A stretch of DNA of 64,000 bases from Bacteroidales bacterium. Its GTDB lineage: Bacteria; Bacteroidota; Bacteroidia; Bacteroidales; GCA-2748055. Location: positions 248,001-312,000 of the forward strand of contig JACJXF010000001.1 in NCBI GenBank assembly GCA_020636775.1, given 5' to 3'. The position numbers and the translations under genes were made by a program. Positions 27,575 to 37,800 of the stretch are shown piece after piece. Numbering within the stretch: position 1 is the first letter of the stretch; each line of letters opens with the position of its first letter. The notes under the pieces are model-generated. The model was not told the origin of the DNA, did no database searches, and was given only the letters and a program-made list of their open reading frames with translations.

Positions 27575-28216
27575 ATGATTATCTCCCTCAAAAATTTTAT
27601 TCCCCTTCCCCTTTATGGCCATAAAGGAAACAGTGGGATATGGGAGTCAGAGGAGATTATTTTTGAGAGCCCAAGAAAATACCTTCTGCTGGCCTCATCC
27701 GGAAGAGGAAAAACTTCTGTTTTATCCATGATTTATGGGGTAAGAAAAGATTACAGGGGAAGTATAGACATCGATAGCTGCAATTCCAGGAATTTCAGTC
27801 TTAAAGACTGGTCGGAATTGCGAAAAAAGAGATTGGCATTTGTATTTCAGGGTCTTGAATTGTTTGATGAACTTTCTGCCTGGGATAATATTCAGCTGAA
27901 AAACCGAATCCTCCACTATAAGTCCGATCAGGAGATTACTGCGCTTGCAGAATCACTGGAAATGGAAGGATATCTGAAGCAGGCCTGCGGCACCTTATCC
28001 TTTGGACAGAGACAGAGGATTGCCATTATCCGCGCTCTTTGTCAACCCTTCGAATTCTTTCTGGGGGATGAAATTTTTTCACATCTCGACAAAAAGCTTG
28101 AGAAGCAATGTCTCGGTATTATAACGGAAGAATGCAGACAAAATAATGCAGGGCTTATCCTTACCAGTCTGCATAAACTGGAAGATTATGCCTTTGATAC
28201 CCTATTAAGTTTATAA
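27575..28216 (+). CDS. ABC transporter ATP-binding protein
   Basis: 213 residues from the ATG at 27575 (an upstream TTG at 27536 is less likely). Walker A reads ASSGRGKTS, the signature is LSFGQRQR in place of LSGGQ, Walker B is FEFFLGDEIFSHLD, and a Q-loop FVFQGLELFDEL is seen. It should energise the FtsX-like permease encoded 4 bases downstream, as in LolD/MacB-type systems that act on lipoproteins or the envelope rather than importing solutes. Substrate unknown. Confidence 0.88.
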   Translation: MIISLKNFIPLPLYGHKGNSGIWESEEIIFESPRKYLLLASSGRGKTSVLSMIYGVRKDYRGSIDIDSCNSRNFSLKDWSELRKKRLAFVFQGLELFDELSAWDNIQLKNRILHYKSDQEITALAESLEMEGYLKQACGTLSFGQRQRIAIIRALCQPFEFFLGDEIFSHLDKKLEKQCLGIITEECRQNNAGLILTSLHKLEDYAFDTLLSL

Positions 28217-28220
28217 TCTT

Positions 28221-29411
28221 ATGTTGCGAAAACTGCTCTGGCAATCGTACGGAAAATTACAGATGGCAGGTGCCACAGCCGGTTCGCTGATAGGCTTTGT
28301 GCTTCTTATTTCCATATCGCAGTTCTGGTTTGAGATGGACCATGTTCTTAAAACCAATGAAGACCTTATTAATCCCGACTTCATTGTAATCAACAAAAAA
28401 GTTTCCATTCTGAAAACCCTGGATGTTGGTAATACTGACTTCACTGAAGGTGAAATGGAAAATATCCGGAAACAGCCATTTGCCGATCAGGTAGCCGGAT
28501 TTATCAGTAACGACTTCGCCCTGAGTGCCTATACCGAAAGTGAAAGATTTCCCGACTTTTATACCGATCTTTTCTTTGAGGCTGTGCCGGATACTTTTCT
28601 GGATGTAAAAACGGCCGACTGGAAGTGGGAAGCCGGTCAATCCACCATCCCTATCATTCTGCCCCAGGATTATCTCAACCTGTATAACTTTGGATTTGCA
28701 CCCAGTCAGGGTCTTCCGCAAATTTCCCCATCCATCATCAGGCATGTAAATTTTAAAATCTCCATAACGGGAAAGGGTAAACAGACGATCTTTAATGGCA
28801 AAATAGTTGGCTTCTCAAACCGCATCAACTCCATTCTTGTACCCTACAAATTCCTGAACTGGGCCAATAAAGAGTATGGAAAAAGTCCAGAGCCAAAAAT
28901 TTCAAGGGCAGTTATTGTTTCCAAAAACCCATCCAATCCTGAGATTGCTGCCTTTCTCAATAGGGAAGGCTATGAATCCATTAAGGAAAATCTTAAGTCG
29001 AGCCGGCTGAATATCATCCTGAAATTTATAATAAGTTTCCTGGGTGGACTGGGAATCCTGATTATTGGCCTGGCTCTGCTGGTATTCATTCTCAGCTTTC
29101 AGCTTCTGATCAGCAAATCGGGAGATAAGATCCGAAAATTGTCACTCCTGGGCTATCATTACCGTGAAATAAGCCGGCCCTATATCTACCTGCTTTCCAT
29201 ATTAATTTCTCTGATTACGCTGTTGGCAGGCTTTTCGGTATTGCTGCTCAAGAGATTTTTTATTAATTTTTCGGGGGATTGGGGACTTGAACTTACCCCG
29301 GGCATTCATCCCCTCGTTGCTGGTGGCGGGATAATCTTGCTGGCCTTAATATTTGTATTGAATTACCTGGCAATTTCGAGACAGACCAGGAGGTTCTCTG
29401 AATCTGGTTAA
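28221..29411 (+). CDS. FtsX/LolC-like ABC transporter permease
   Basis: 396 residues. One membrane segment near the N-terminus (GSLIGFVLLISISQFWF), a periplasmic region of about 220 residues, then three C-terminal membrane segments (FIISFLGGLGILIIGLALLV, YLLSILISLITLLAGFSVLL, GGIILLALIFVLNYL). This is the 1+3 topology of FtsX/MacB-type permeases. It pairs with the ATPase immediately upstream. It may act with the DUF4836 lipoprotein; the cargo is unknown. Confidence 0.82.
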   Translation: MLRKLLWQSYGKLQMAGATAGSLIGFVLLISISQFWFEMDHVLKTNEDLINPDFIVINKKVSILKTLDVGNTDFTEGEMENIRKQPFADQVAGFISNDFALSAYTESERFPDFYTDLFFEAVPDTFLDVKTADWKWEAGQSTIPIILPQDYLNLYNFGFAPSQGLPQISPSIIRHVNFKISITGKGKQTIFNGKIVGFSNRINSILVPYKFLNWANKEYGKSPEPKISRAVIVSKNPSNPEIAAFLNREGYESIKENLKSSRLNIILKFIISFLGGLGILIIGLALLVFILSFQLLISKSGDKIRKLSLLGYHYREISRPYIYLLSILISLITLLAGFSVLLLKRFFINFSGDWGLELTPGIHPLVAGGGIILLALIFVLNYLAISRQTRRFSESG

Positions 29412-29474
29412 TCGAAAGCACATATTTTATATAATAGCAGGTCGAATTTCTGTGATTTAAGATTTTATTTTTAG

Positions 29475-29506
29475 CTTGACACTGTAACAATTTTGTTTTA
29501 TCTTTA
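29475..29506 (+). promoter_or_regulatory. Promoter of the ParS/RES toxin-antitoxin operon
   Basis: CTTG at 29475-29478 and TATCTTTA at 29499-29506 are 20 bases apart, the normal spacing of the Bacteroidota -33/-7 elements (TTTG and TAnnTTTG). The antitoxin ATG follows 18 bases after the -7 box. Confidence 0.6.
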
Positions 29507-29524
29507 CAACAAATATGCTGCAAT

Positions 29525-30025
29525 ATGTCACAGAGAGTTATAAAAACCTTAGCTTTTAATACCAAGAGAAGCGTAAAAAAAGCTGCCCGAATTAACAAAA
29601 ATTCAAAAGGATGGTCAATTGATTCTGATGGAAAAAATTATACCTGGACCAATAAAATGGAGCGTGTTGAAATTATCAGGCGTGGAGTTCCGTATGATTC
29701 AATTGAAGTTATCAGTAAGAGATTAAATCGTCCTGTTAAATCATTACTGTCAATAGTAGGCTTGCCACAAACCACCTATAATAAGAAGAAAAGCGAACAC
29801 TCATTACTTGATAGTCGTGATAGTGAATTAATTGTTTTAATGACCGAACTTATCGACTATGGACTTGAAGTATTTAACCATGAAGAAGAAAAATTTCAAA
29901 GGTGGTTAAAAAAGTCTAACATTTCCCTGGGTGGAAATTCCCCTGAAAGTTTACTTGATACTACTACCGGGATAGACGAAGTAAAATTTTGTCTAAACAG
30001 AATTGAATTTGGAAATTATGCCTGA
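29525..30025 (+). CDS. ParS/Xre-MbcA type (DUF2384) antitoxin
   Basis: 166 residues. The central part (RVEIIRRGVPYDSIEVISKR, SLLSIVGLPQTTYNKKK) is the HTH-like region, and the C-terminal part (YGLEVFNHEEEKFQRWLKKS, GGNSPESLLDTTTGIDEVK) is the toxin-binding ParS/MbcA domain. Such proteins neutralise RES toxins and repress their own operon. Its stop overlaps the toxin start by one base (TGATG). Confidence 0.92.
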   Translation: MSQRVIKTLAFNTKRSVKKAARINKNSKGWSIDSDGKNYTWTNKMERVEIIRRGVPYDSIEVISKRLNRPVKSLLSIVGLPQTTYNKKKSEHSLLDSRDSELIVLMTELIDYGLEVFNHEEEKFQRWLKKSNISLGGNSPESLLDTTTGIDEVKFCLNRIEFGNYA

Positions 30026-30498
30026 TGAAAGTATTTAGAGTTGAGAGGGAAAAGTATTTGATAAATACTCTATCAGGAATAGGGGCATCTATGACAAACG
30101 GATATAGATGGAATAGTTTAAATACAAGGCTGGTATATACTTCGGAAAGTCGAGCTTTAGCAACATTGGAAGTATCTGTGCATCTGGATTTAAGTGAAGA
30201 CTTACCAAGGGACAGATACTTTGTTGAAATAGAGATGCCTGATGATATTAAAATTTTAGAGGTGAAAATCGAAGACCTTCCGGAAGACTGGGATTCTAAT
30301 CCACCAACATTAACAACCCAAACTATTGGTGATGATTTTGTGTTTGATAATGAATCTGCTATTTTGAAAGTACCCAGCAGCATTGTTCCTCAAGAGTTTA
30401 ATTACTTAATAAATCCGAATCATCCTGACGCCAAAAGAATAATTGTAATCAGTAAAACTCAGATGACGTTTGATCCAAGATTTAGGTTAAAACCCTAA
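30025..30498 (+). CDS. RES domain toxin (NAD+-degrading)
   Basis: 157 residues, typical length. Motifs of the RES fold are visible: GYRWNSLNTRLVYTSES with the conserved Arg and Tyr, and ALATLEVSVHL with the conserved Glu; a Ser-rich stretch (VPSSIVPQEFNYLINP) follows. RES toxins deplete cellular NAD+ and stop growth until the antitoxin binds. Cognate antitoxin directly upstream. Function is by family knowledge; the pair is complete. Confidence 0.93.
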   Translation: MKVFRVEREKYLINTLSGIGASMTNGYRWNSLNTRLVYTSESRALATLEVSVHLDLSEDLPRDRYFVEIEMPDDIKILEVKIEDLPEDWDSNPPTLTTQTIGDDFVFDNESAILKVPSSIVPQEFNYLINPNHPDAKRIIVISKTQMTFDPRFRLKP

Positions 30499-30731
30499 AA
30501 AATTTCTTCGATCAGGCTATTCGTTCAACACTATTTGCTGCTCATATACTTATTCTTTTTGAGTGTGATATAATTGCTAATATTATTTTTTCAATTCTCT
30601 CAGAAATTTTTGGATGATTTCTTACAGACGTCCACCCCTTTTTTCGCGAATCTTCTGTGTTGAAAATAAATTAATCCCCCTTAAAGCCTTATCTTTAGAA
30701 TTCCTTTAGAATCTATCGCATTCTTTGCATC

Positions 30732-31409
30732 ATGAAAATCCTTATCATCGAAGATGAAATTGAATTGCTGATTGCCATTAGCAACTACCTGGTAAAAGAA
30801 GGCTATGTCTGTGAACTGGCGGAAAATTTCAGGAAGGCCAGGGAGAAATTATCGATATATGAATACGATATCATCCTGCTTGATATTTCCCTGCCCGATG
30901 GAAACGGCATGGATCTGATAAAGATAATCAGGAACAACCAGCTTAAATCAGGAATAATAATTGTCTCCGCCAAAAATTCGCTTGATGATAAAATATCCGG
31001 ACTCGATTTAGGGGCTGACGATTATCTCACAAAACCCTTTCAGCTCTCTGAGCTTAATTCAAGAATCAAGGCGATAATACGCAGAAGGCAGTTTGATGTA
31101 AACAGTACCATTTCTTTCAGGGAAATCTCAATTAATACCGACAGTAAAACAGTTCACGTCCTGGGTAATGCGCTTAGCTTTACAAAAAAGGAATTTGACC
31201 TGCTTTTGTACTTCATGGTAAATAAAAACCGGGTGCTCACAAAAGAAGCACTTGCAGAGCACCTTTGGGAAGATAATATTGACCTGGCGGATAATTTCAA
31301 TTTTATCTACACTCACCTCAACAATATCAGAAGTAAAATAAAAAAGGCAGGAGGAAAAGATTATATAAGCACCATCTATGGGATGGGATATAAACTCAGT
31401 GATTCATGA
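30732..31409 (+). CDS. OmpR-family response regulator
   Basis: 225 residues. Receiver domain with IIEDEIE, phospho-acceptor Asp in DIILLDISLPDG, and the Lys in DDYLTKPFQ; C-terminal winged helix ends YISTIYGMGYKLSDS. It activates or represses promoters after phosphorylation by the kinase encoded next (4-base overlap, ATGA). The neighbouring efflux operon is the likely target. Confidence 0.95.
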   Translation: MKILIIEDEIELLIAISNYLVKEGYVCELAENFRKAREKLSIYEYDIILLDISLPDGNGMDLIKIIRNNQLKSGIIIVSAKNSLDDKISGLDLGADDYLTKPFQLSELNSRIKAIIRRRQFDVNSTISFREISINTDSKTVHVLGNALSFTKKEFDLLLYFMVNKNRVLTKEALAEHLWEDNIDLADNFNFIYTHLNNIRSKIKKAGGKDYISTIYGMGYKLSDS

Positions 31410-32650
31410 AATTTCTTTCTAAAATAAACCGAAATTATCTCATCTTGTTTGCAGCAAGCTTATTGCTGGTTTCTGTTTCAGGATATTTTTTACTTCAGCT
31501 GATTTTCCAAAAAGAAGCAAAAGAAAAGCTGCTGGAAAAAGTGGATTTGGTAAGTAATGTGATCATAAACACCCAGGAACTCCCGAATTTTTATCCGCTT
31601 ATTGAAACCCGGATTATTCCTGGGGATTCAATTGCAGAGCCCTGTTTCAGGAAGGTAAATATTTACGACAAGGCTGAAGATGAGATGGAAGTGTATCTCG
31701 AACTTGTGAAGCAGGTGAAAATCGGGGACAATAATTATTCGGTAAAAGTGAGACAGTCGGCCGTGGAAAACGAAGATCTGATACTTATCCTGGCCTTGTT
31801 CATCTTTGTTCTGCTCCTGGCAGCCTTTGGAATTTCATTTTACATAAGCCGAAAGGTAAATTCTTCTGTTTGGGCTGATTTTGAGTATAATCTGCAACAG
31901 ATCGAAAACTACAATTTTGAAAAGCATGACCCCTTAAGTCTTACCAAATCACAAATTGAAGAGTTTAACAGGTTGAATGAAGCTGTTAATAAACTTACTG
32001 AAAAACTAAAGAATGATTATAATTCCCTGAAAGAATTTTCAGAGAATGCCTCACATGAACTTCAGACCCCGCTTGCCATTGTTATGATGCAGCTGGATGA
32101 GATTCTGCAGTCAGAGCTCCCGAAAGATTCGTTTACAAAGGTTGTAACAGCCATAAACAGTATTAAAAAATTATCCAGACTCAGCAAAAGTCTTACCTGG
32201 CTTATAAAAATTGAAAACAGGCAGTTTAAACAGGAGGCTGAGCTGAATATTAATGATATTGTGAATCTTAAAAAAGAAGAGTATTCGGGCCTTCTGTCTT
32301 CAAAAAAAATACAACTGGTTGTTCATGAGGAAGAAATATTCCGGGTAAAAATGAATAAGGAGCTGGCAGAAATTTTGATTGCGAATTTGCTCTCAAACGC
32401 AATTAATCATAATATTGAGGAGGGAACAATACAGATTTCCATACGGGAAAATGAATTTAGAATTTGTAATACAGGTATCAATAATCCCCTGGATAATGAT
32501 ACTATCTTTGAGAGGTTTTCCAAGGCAGGCTCAACATCCTTCGGACTTGGTCTTGCTATTGTAAAAAGAATTTGTGATACTCATGAGCTTTTAATCAACT
32601 ATTCTCAAAATGACATTCACTGTTTTTCAATAATACCAAAAAATCATTGA
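31406..32650 (+). CDS. Sensor histidine kinase
   Basis: 414 residues. Two membrane segments (about residues 12-32 and 130-150) enclose a short periplasmic sensor of about 95 residues. The H-box is NASHELQTPLAIV, the N-box LLSNAINHN, and the G-box SFGLGLAIVKRI. It partners the response regulator upstream and is followed by a TolC/MFP/RND efflux set, a common arrangement for envelope- or drug-stress-sensing systems. Confidence 0.94.
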   Translation: MKFLSKINRNYLILFAASLLLVSVSGYFLLQLIFQKEAKEKLLEKVDLVSNVIINTQELPNFYPLIETRIIPGDSIAEPCFRKVNIYDKAEDEMEVYLELVKQVKIGDNNYSVKVRQSAVENEDLILILALFIFVLLLAAFGISFYISRKVNSSVWADFEYNLQQIENYNFEKHDPLSLTKSQIEEFNRLNEAVNKLTEKLKNDYNSLKEFSENASHELQTPLAIVMMQLDEILQSELPKDSFTKVVTAINSIKKLSRLSKSLTWLIKIENRQFKQEAELNINDIVNLKKEEYSGLLSSKKIQLVVHEEEIFRVKMNKELAEILIANLLSNAINHNIEEGTIQISIRENEFRICNTGINNPLDNDTIFERFSKAGSTSFGLGLAIVKRICDTHELLINYSQNDIHCFSIIPKNH

Positions 32651-32655
32651 ACCAG

Positions 32656-33939
32656 ATGAAAAGAATCATACTTTTTGGATTGCTTACGTTTATCAGTCTT
32701 TTGATGTATGCACAAAAGCATGATTTGGATTATTACCTGACGAAAGCAAAGGAAAACAGTCCGCTTTTACAAAAGAATAAAAACAATGACTTACTTTCCA
32801 GACTTGATTACAAACAGATAGAAAGTATTTTGTCCCGGCCGGAAGTTAATTTTGAGGCAAATGTTCTTTTTGCGCCAATTATATCCCACGATAATAATTC
32901 TAAGCATTTTAACTGGGTCACCGATAACGCAACCTCATATTCAGGCTTCGACCTGGCATCTACCGACGGGGGCCAGTACCAGGCTTATTTATCTGCAAAA
33001 CAACCTCTCTTTAATAAATCCCGGCTGATGGAATACTCTCATCAATCGGAAGTGCTTGCCCAAAAATACTCTGATGAATCCGCCCTGGGAAGCCATGAGA
33101 TTGAACAGCTTATTACTTATCAATATATTCTCTGTCTTAAAGCTGCCTTGCAGGTAAAAGGAGGCCAGGAAATGACGGATGAAATTTCTTCACAGCTTAG
33201 TCTGATGAAAAAGCTGGTGGAAGCTGCCATTTATCGCCAGGCAGATTTAATGCTTTTGCAAATTGAATATCAAAGCTTCCAGGCTCAGTATCTTGCTTTC
33301 CTTTCCGATTACAGAAGCAGCCTGTATGATTTGAACATGCTTTGTGGTATTAACGACAGCAGTCTGAACGATCTGCAAGATCTGAATCTGGCCCTTCAGT
33401 CTGAATCACCTGCTAAATCAGGATTCCTGGTCTCCTATGAGCTCGACAGTCTGCTTCTCGAATCTGAACAAAACATCTTTGAACTCAAATACAAGCCCCA
33501 GCTGTATATCTTTGCGAATGCAGGACTGAATGCGGTTTACCTTCCGGTAGTTAACCGGCTGGGATTCAGCACCGGCCTGGGATTTAGCTGGAACATCTTC
33601 GATGGACACCAAAAGGAACTCCAAAGAGAGAAGACAATTATCAACCAGAAAAATCTTGAGTTCGACAAGAACTACCTTGCAAACCAGGCGGAAGTAAACA
33701 AAAGAAAAATCCGGGAGCAAATTCAGTCCGTCGACAATCGGGTTACTTTGCTTACCCGCCAATTATCTCAATTTATGGACCTTCTGGATGTGTATAAAGC
33801 AGAGTTCCCCCAGGGGAATATTTCTGTTATGGATTACACTAATTTGTTAAAAGACTTTTCTGTCAGGAAACAGGAAGCCTTACTGCTTAAAATGGAAAAG
33901 GAACTTCTGATAAATCAATATAATTACTGGAATTATTAA
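32656..33939 (+). CDS. TolC-like outer membrane efflux protein
   Basis: 427 residues from the ATG at 32656, just after the kinase stop; an overlapping TTG at 32647 is an alternative. Signal peptide MKRIILFGLLTFISLLMYAQ. Long amphipathic helices and KQPLFNKSRLMEYSHQSEV, GLGFSWNIFDGHQKELQREK are typical of the outer membrane channel of tripartite pumps. It would form the exit duct for the RND pump encoded downstream. Confidence 0.88.
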   Translation: MKRIILFGLLTFISLLMYAQKHDLDYYLTKAKENSPLLQKNKNNDLLSRLDYKQIESILSRPEVNFEANVLFAPIISHDNNSKHFNWVTDNATSYSGFDLASTDGGQYQAYLSAKQPLFNKSRLMEYSHQSEVLAQKYSDESALGSHEIEQLITYQYILCLKAALQVKGGQEMTDEISSQLSLMKKLVEAAIYRQADLMLLQIEYQSFQAQYLAFLSDYRSSLYDLNMLCGINDSSLNDLQDLNLALQSESPAKSGFLVSYELDSLLLESEQNIFELKYKPQLYIFANAGLNAVYLPVVNRLGFSTGLGFSWNIFDGHQKELQREKTIINQKNLEFDKNYLANQAEVNKRKIREQIQSVDNRVTLLTRQLSQFMDLLDVYKAEFPQGNISVMDYTNLLKDFSVRKQEALLLKMEKELLINQYNYWNY

Positions 33940-33957
33940 TAAAATCTAAAATAAACG

Positions 33958-34863
33958 ATGAGAAATTTCTTGTTATCACTGCTTTTCATCCCCTTTTTGG
34001 TATCATGTGGAGGCAATCAGACCCATGAGGGCAATTTAGTTACTTCTTCGGGAATACAGGTAAAAACCACCCGGGTTATAAAGGCCGGAATCAAAAATTC
34101 TGTGGATTTAAACGGAAAAACGATTTTCCTGAAGAAGAATACTATCACGTCTCCAATTTCGGGTTATGTCCTCAAAATGAAGGTGCAGTATGGAGATAAA
34201 GTTCAAATGAACGATACCCTGTTTGTTATTCAGACAAAAGAAAATAAGGCTCTTTCAGGAACTGCCAATTCCGGAGCTGAAAACGGTATAATTGCAATTA
34301 AGGCAAGCTCCCCCGGAATAATTAATGAAGTTAACATAAGCCAGGAGGGGCTATTTGTATCTGAAGGCAGCCCGCTTTGCACATTGGTTGACAATCGCAT
34401 GATGTTTGTTCAGATGAGCGTGCCATTTCAGTATAATAATCTTCTCGAAGCCGGAAAGAGCGTCCAGGTTTACCTCCCCGATGAAACCACAATGGTAGCC
34501 GGGATCAGCAAAATAATGCCCTTTGTGGATGATGTTTCTCAAACTCAGAATGTGCTGTTAAAACTAAATACCACACGAATTTTACCCGAAAACCTGAATG
34601 TCAGAATTAAACTGGAACACACATACCAGAAAATAACAACTCTTCTCCCAAAAGATGCTGTTCTGAGCAATGAAATTCAAAATGAGTTCTGGGTTATGAA
34701 AATGATAAATGATACGCTGGCTGTAAAAACCCCACTGACAATTGGGATTCAGAACGACAGTCTGGTTGAGGTTAATTCTTCTGAACTGAAAGAGGGAGAT
34801 GTGGTAATTTCAGAAGGAGCATATGGTTTACCGGATAGTGTTACGGTGAAGACAGTTAAATAA
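33958..34863 (+). CDS. Periplasmic adaptor (membrane fusion) lipoprotein of RND efflux
   Basis: 301 residues, lipoprotein signal ending LVSC. Barrel-sandwich hybrid halves are visible (TSPISGYVLKMKVQYGDKVQ and IKASSPGIINEVNISQEG), followed by beta-barrel and membrane-proximal parts. No long coiled-coil hairpin, so it is one of the short adaptors. It joins the TolC-like protein with the RND transporter 2 bases downstream. Confidence 0.9.
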   Translation: MRNFLLSLLFIPFLVSCGGNQTHEGNLVTSSGIQVKTTRVIKAGIKNSVDLNGKTIFLKKNTITSPISGYVLKMKVQYGDKVQMNDTLFVIQTKENKALSGTANSGAENGIIAIKASSPGIINEVNISQEGLFVSEGSPLCTLVDNRMMFVQMSVPFQYNNLLEAGKSVQVYLPDETTMVAGISKIMPFVDDVSQTQNVLLKLNTTRILPENLNVRIKLEHTYQKITTLLPKDAVLSNEIQNEFWVMKMINDTLAVKTPLTIGIQNDSLVEVNSSELKEGDVVISEGAYGLPDSVTVKTVK

Positions 34864-34865
34864 TT

Positions 34866-37800
34866 ATGGAAAATATTTTTTCCCGTTTCAGAAGTCCTAT
34901 TGGGGTAATATTAGTAATACTGCTCATAGGAGGAGCCTTCTCATATAAGAATATGAAGACTTCTCTCTTCCCTGATGTCAGTTTCCCAAAAATTAAAATT
35001 ATTGCTGAAAACGGAGAACAGCCTGTCGATAAAATGATGGTTACCGTAACCAAACCTCTTGAAAATGCCATAAAAAAAGTTGAGAATTTAAGACTTATCC
35101 GGAGCACAACCGCTATGGGCAGCTGCGAAATTTCAGCTTTCATGGAATGGGGCTCTGATATTGATCTGGATAAACAGAGGGTTGAATCCAGAATTAACCA
35201 GATAAAAAACAACCTGCCTTCGGATGTCTCAATCACCATTGAGAAGATGAACCCCTCCATTCTGCCTGTAATGGGATATTCCCTGCAGTCGGAAACAAAA
35301 AATCAGGTGGAGCTTAAAATGATTGCCGAATATATTGTAAAGCCCTATTTGTCCAGAATCCCGGGAGTGTCTTCCATAGAGGTAATTGGAGGCAAAGAAA
35401 AAGAGTTCCGGATTATCCTCGATGAGAATCGTTTGGCCAATTTGAAAATCAGCCCGCAGGATGTTGAAGCCGCATTAAAAAATACGGGCTTCATTGGTTC
35501 AAACGGATATACGGTTGATTACAGAAGGCTGTATCTCACTGTTACCGATGCAAGCATTAAGAATATTCAAGAATTAGGCGATCTCATTGTTTTTGATAAT
35601 ACAAAAAGCAGAATAAAACTATCCGATATTGCTAAACTGGAAATTGCCGAGCAAAACCAGTATGTTAAGATAAAAGCCGATGGAAATAATGTCCCGCTTA
35701 TTGCAGTGCTGAAACAACCTGAGAGCAATTTAATTGATGTCTCAAACGAGGTTTCAGCAAACGTGGAAAAGCTAAAAGATATTCTTCCTCCTGGTGTACA
35801 TTTAATTCCCTATTATAAGCAGGCTGAATTTGTAAGCAGAAGTATAAAGAGTATTATTGATGTTCTGTGGGTAGGCTTATTACTTGCCATATTTGTTGTG
35901 ATCATATTTTTGAGGTCCTTTAAGGCAAGTGTGGTTATTCTGTTTACTATTCCTCTGACTCTTGCTCTTACCTTTGTAGTGATGTACTCAATTGGTTATG
36001 ATTTTAATATTATGACCATTGGGGCAATTGCGGCATCAATAGGATTAATTATTGACGACGCTATAATTGTTATTGAACAAATCCATCGGACACACGAAGA
36101 ATTTCCTCAAAGAAAACCCAGAGAGCTTGTAGGAAAAGCTATTAAATTTTTGTTTCCTGCCATGGTCAGCTCTTCCCTGAGCACTATCGTTATCCTTATC
36201 CCTTTCCAGTTAATGACAGGTGTTGCAGGCGCCTATTTTAAGATCCTTACCGAAACCATGATAATTACACTGCTAAGCTCATTCTTCGTTACATGGCTGG
36301 GCTTACCGGTTATTTACCTGCTGTTCTCAAGAGACAGGGCTCTATCTGAAAAATCTCTGCCAAAAGAAGGGAAAAACCACAGGTGGATAGGGTTTTTTCT
36401 TAAACGGGGATATATCAGCCTCTTGTTTGTGTTTGTACTCGGATTAGCCATTTTCTATATTATGCCCAAGCTTCCTACAGGATTTCTGCCGGATATGGAT
36501 GAAGGCTCTATTGTGCTTGACTATAACTCTCCTCCGGGGACCTCACTGGAAGAAACAGACCGGATTTTGAATGAAGTTGACCGGATTATCGAAAGTGTCC
36601 CTGAAGTTAAGACCTATTCGCGCAGAACCGGCACGCAGATGGGGTTCTTTATTACTGAACCAAACAGGGGTGATTATCTGATCGAATTACACAAACAAAG
36701 AAATAAAACTACCGAGGAAGTTTCCGATATCATTCGTTCAAGGGTGGAAGAAGCCCTTCCTTCATTAAGTGTGGATTTTGGTCAGGTTATAACCGATATG
36801 CTCGGAGACCTTATGAGCAGCGCACAACCCATTGAAATTAAAATTTTTGGAGATAACCAGGCAAAATTACAGGATCTTTCCAGGATAATTGCCGACAGTG
36901 TTGAAAGGGTTGAAGGCACAGCTGATGTTTTCAACGGTATTGTTATTGCAGGACCGGTACTGCAAATTCATCCGAAAGAAGATATGTTGAAACAGTATGG
37001 CCTGAGTGCTTCAGATTTGCAGGAACAGGCAGAAACTCACCTCGCCGGCAGGGTAGTAGGATTTATACCTGAAAAAGAACAACTTACGGACGTGCGAATG
37101 ATATTCCCCCAAAACAATAAAACTCCAATCGGGAAAATAGAGGATATTAAAATTTGTGCTGCTTCGGGAATTTATCTGCCATTGAAAAATTTTGCCGATT
37201 TTACCATGGAAAGCGGTGTTGCTGAAATAAACAGGGAAAACCTTCAGTCTATGGGAGTGGTTACCGCACGACTCAATAACAGGGACCTGGGAAGTGTCAT
37301 GAAAGATATTCAGCAAAAAATTGCAGAAATTAAACTTCCCCCTGCATACCAGATTGTTTATGGCGGATCGTTTGCGGAACAGCAGCAATCCTTCACTGAA
37401 TTACTGAAAATATTAATTGCAGCAGGACTTCTTGTTTTCGCTGTGGTTCTTTTTATGTTTCGAAATCTGCGGTATTCACTCACGGTTATTTTTATCAGCG
37501 TACTGGGAATTGCAGGAGGCCTTATGGCTTTGTTTATAACCAATACACCTTTAAACGTTGGAAGTTATACCGGACTTATCATGATAGTCGGAATTATCGG
37601 GGAGAACTCCATATTTACCATTCAACAGTTCTTAACCGAATATAAAAAATCGGATCTGAACCAGGCATTGAATTTTGCAATTTCCGCCAGGCTAAGACCC
37701 AAACTAATGACCGCTATCGGGGCCATTGTGGCTCTTACACCTCTTGCACTTGGCATTGGTTCGGGTGCTCAAATGCATCAGCCGCTGGCCATTGCTGTCA

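Noticed and set aside
1..30498. A functional link between the RES toxin (NAD+ degradation) and the ADP-ribosylglycohydrolases
   Set aside because: The two units are about 20 kb apart, in separate operons, and act in different compartments; only the chemistry is similar.
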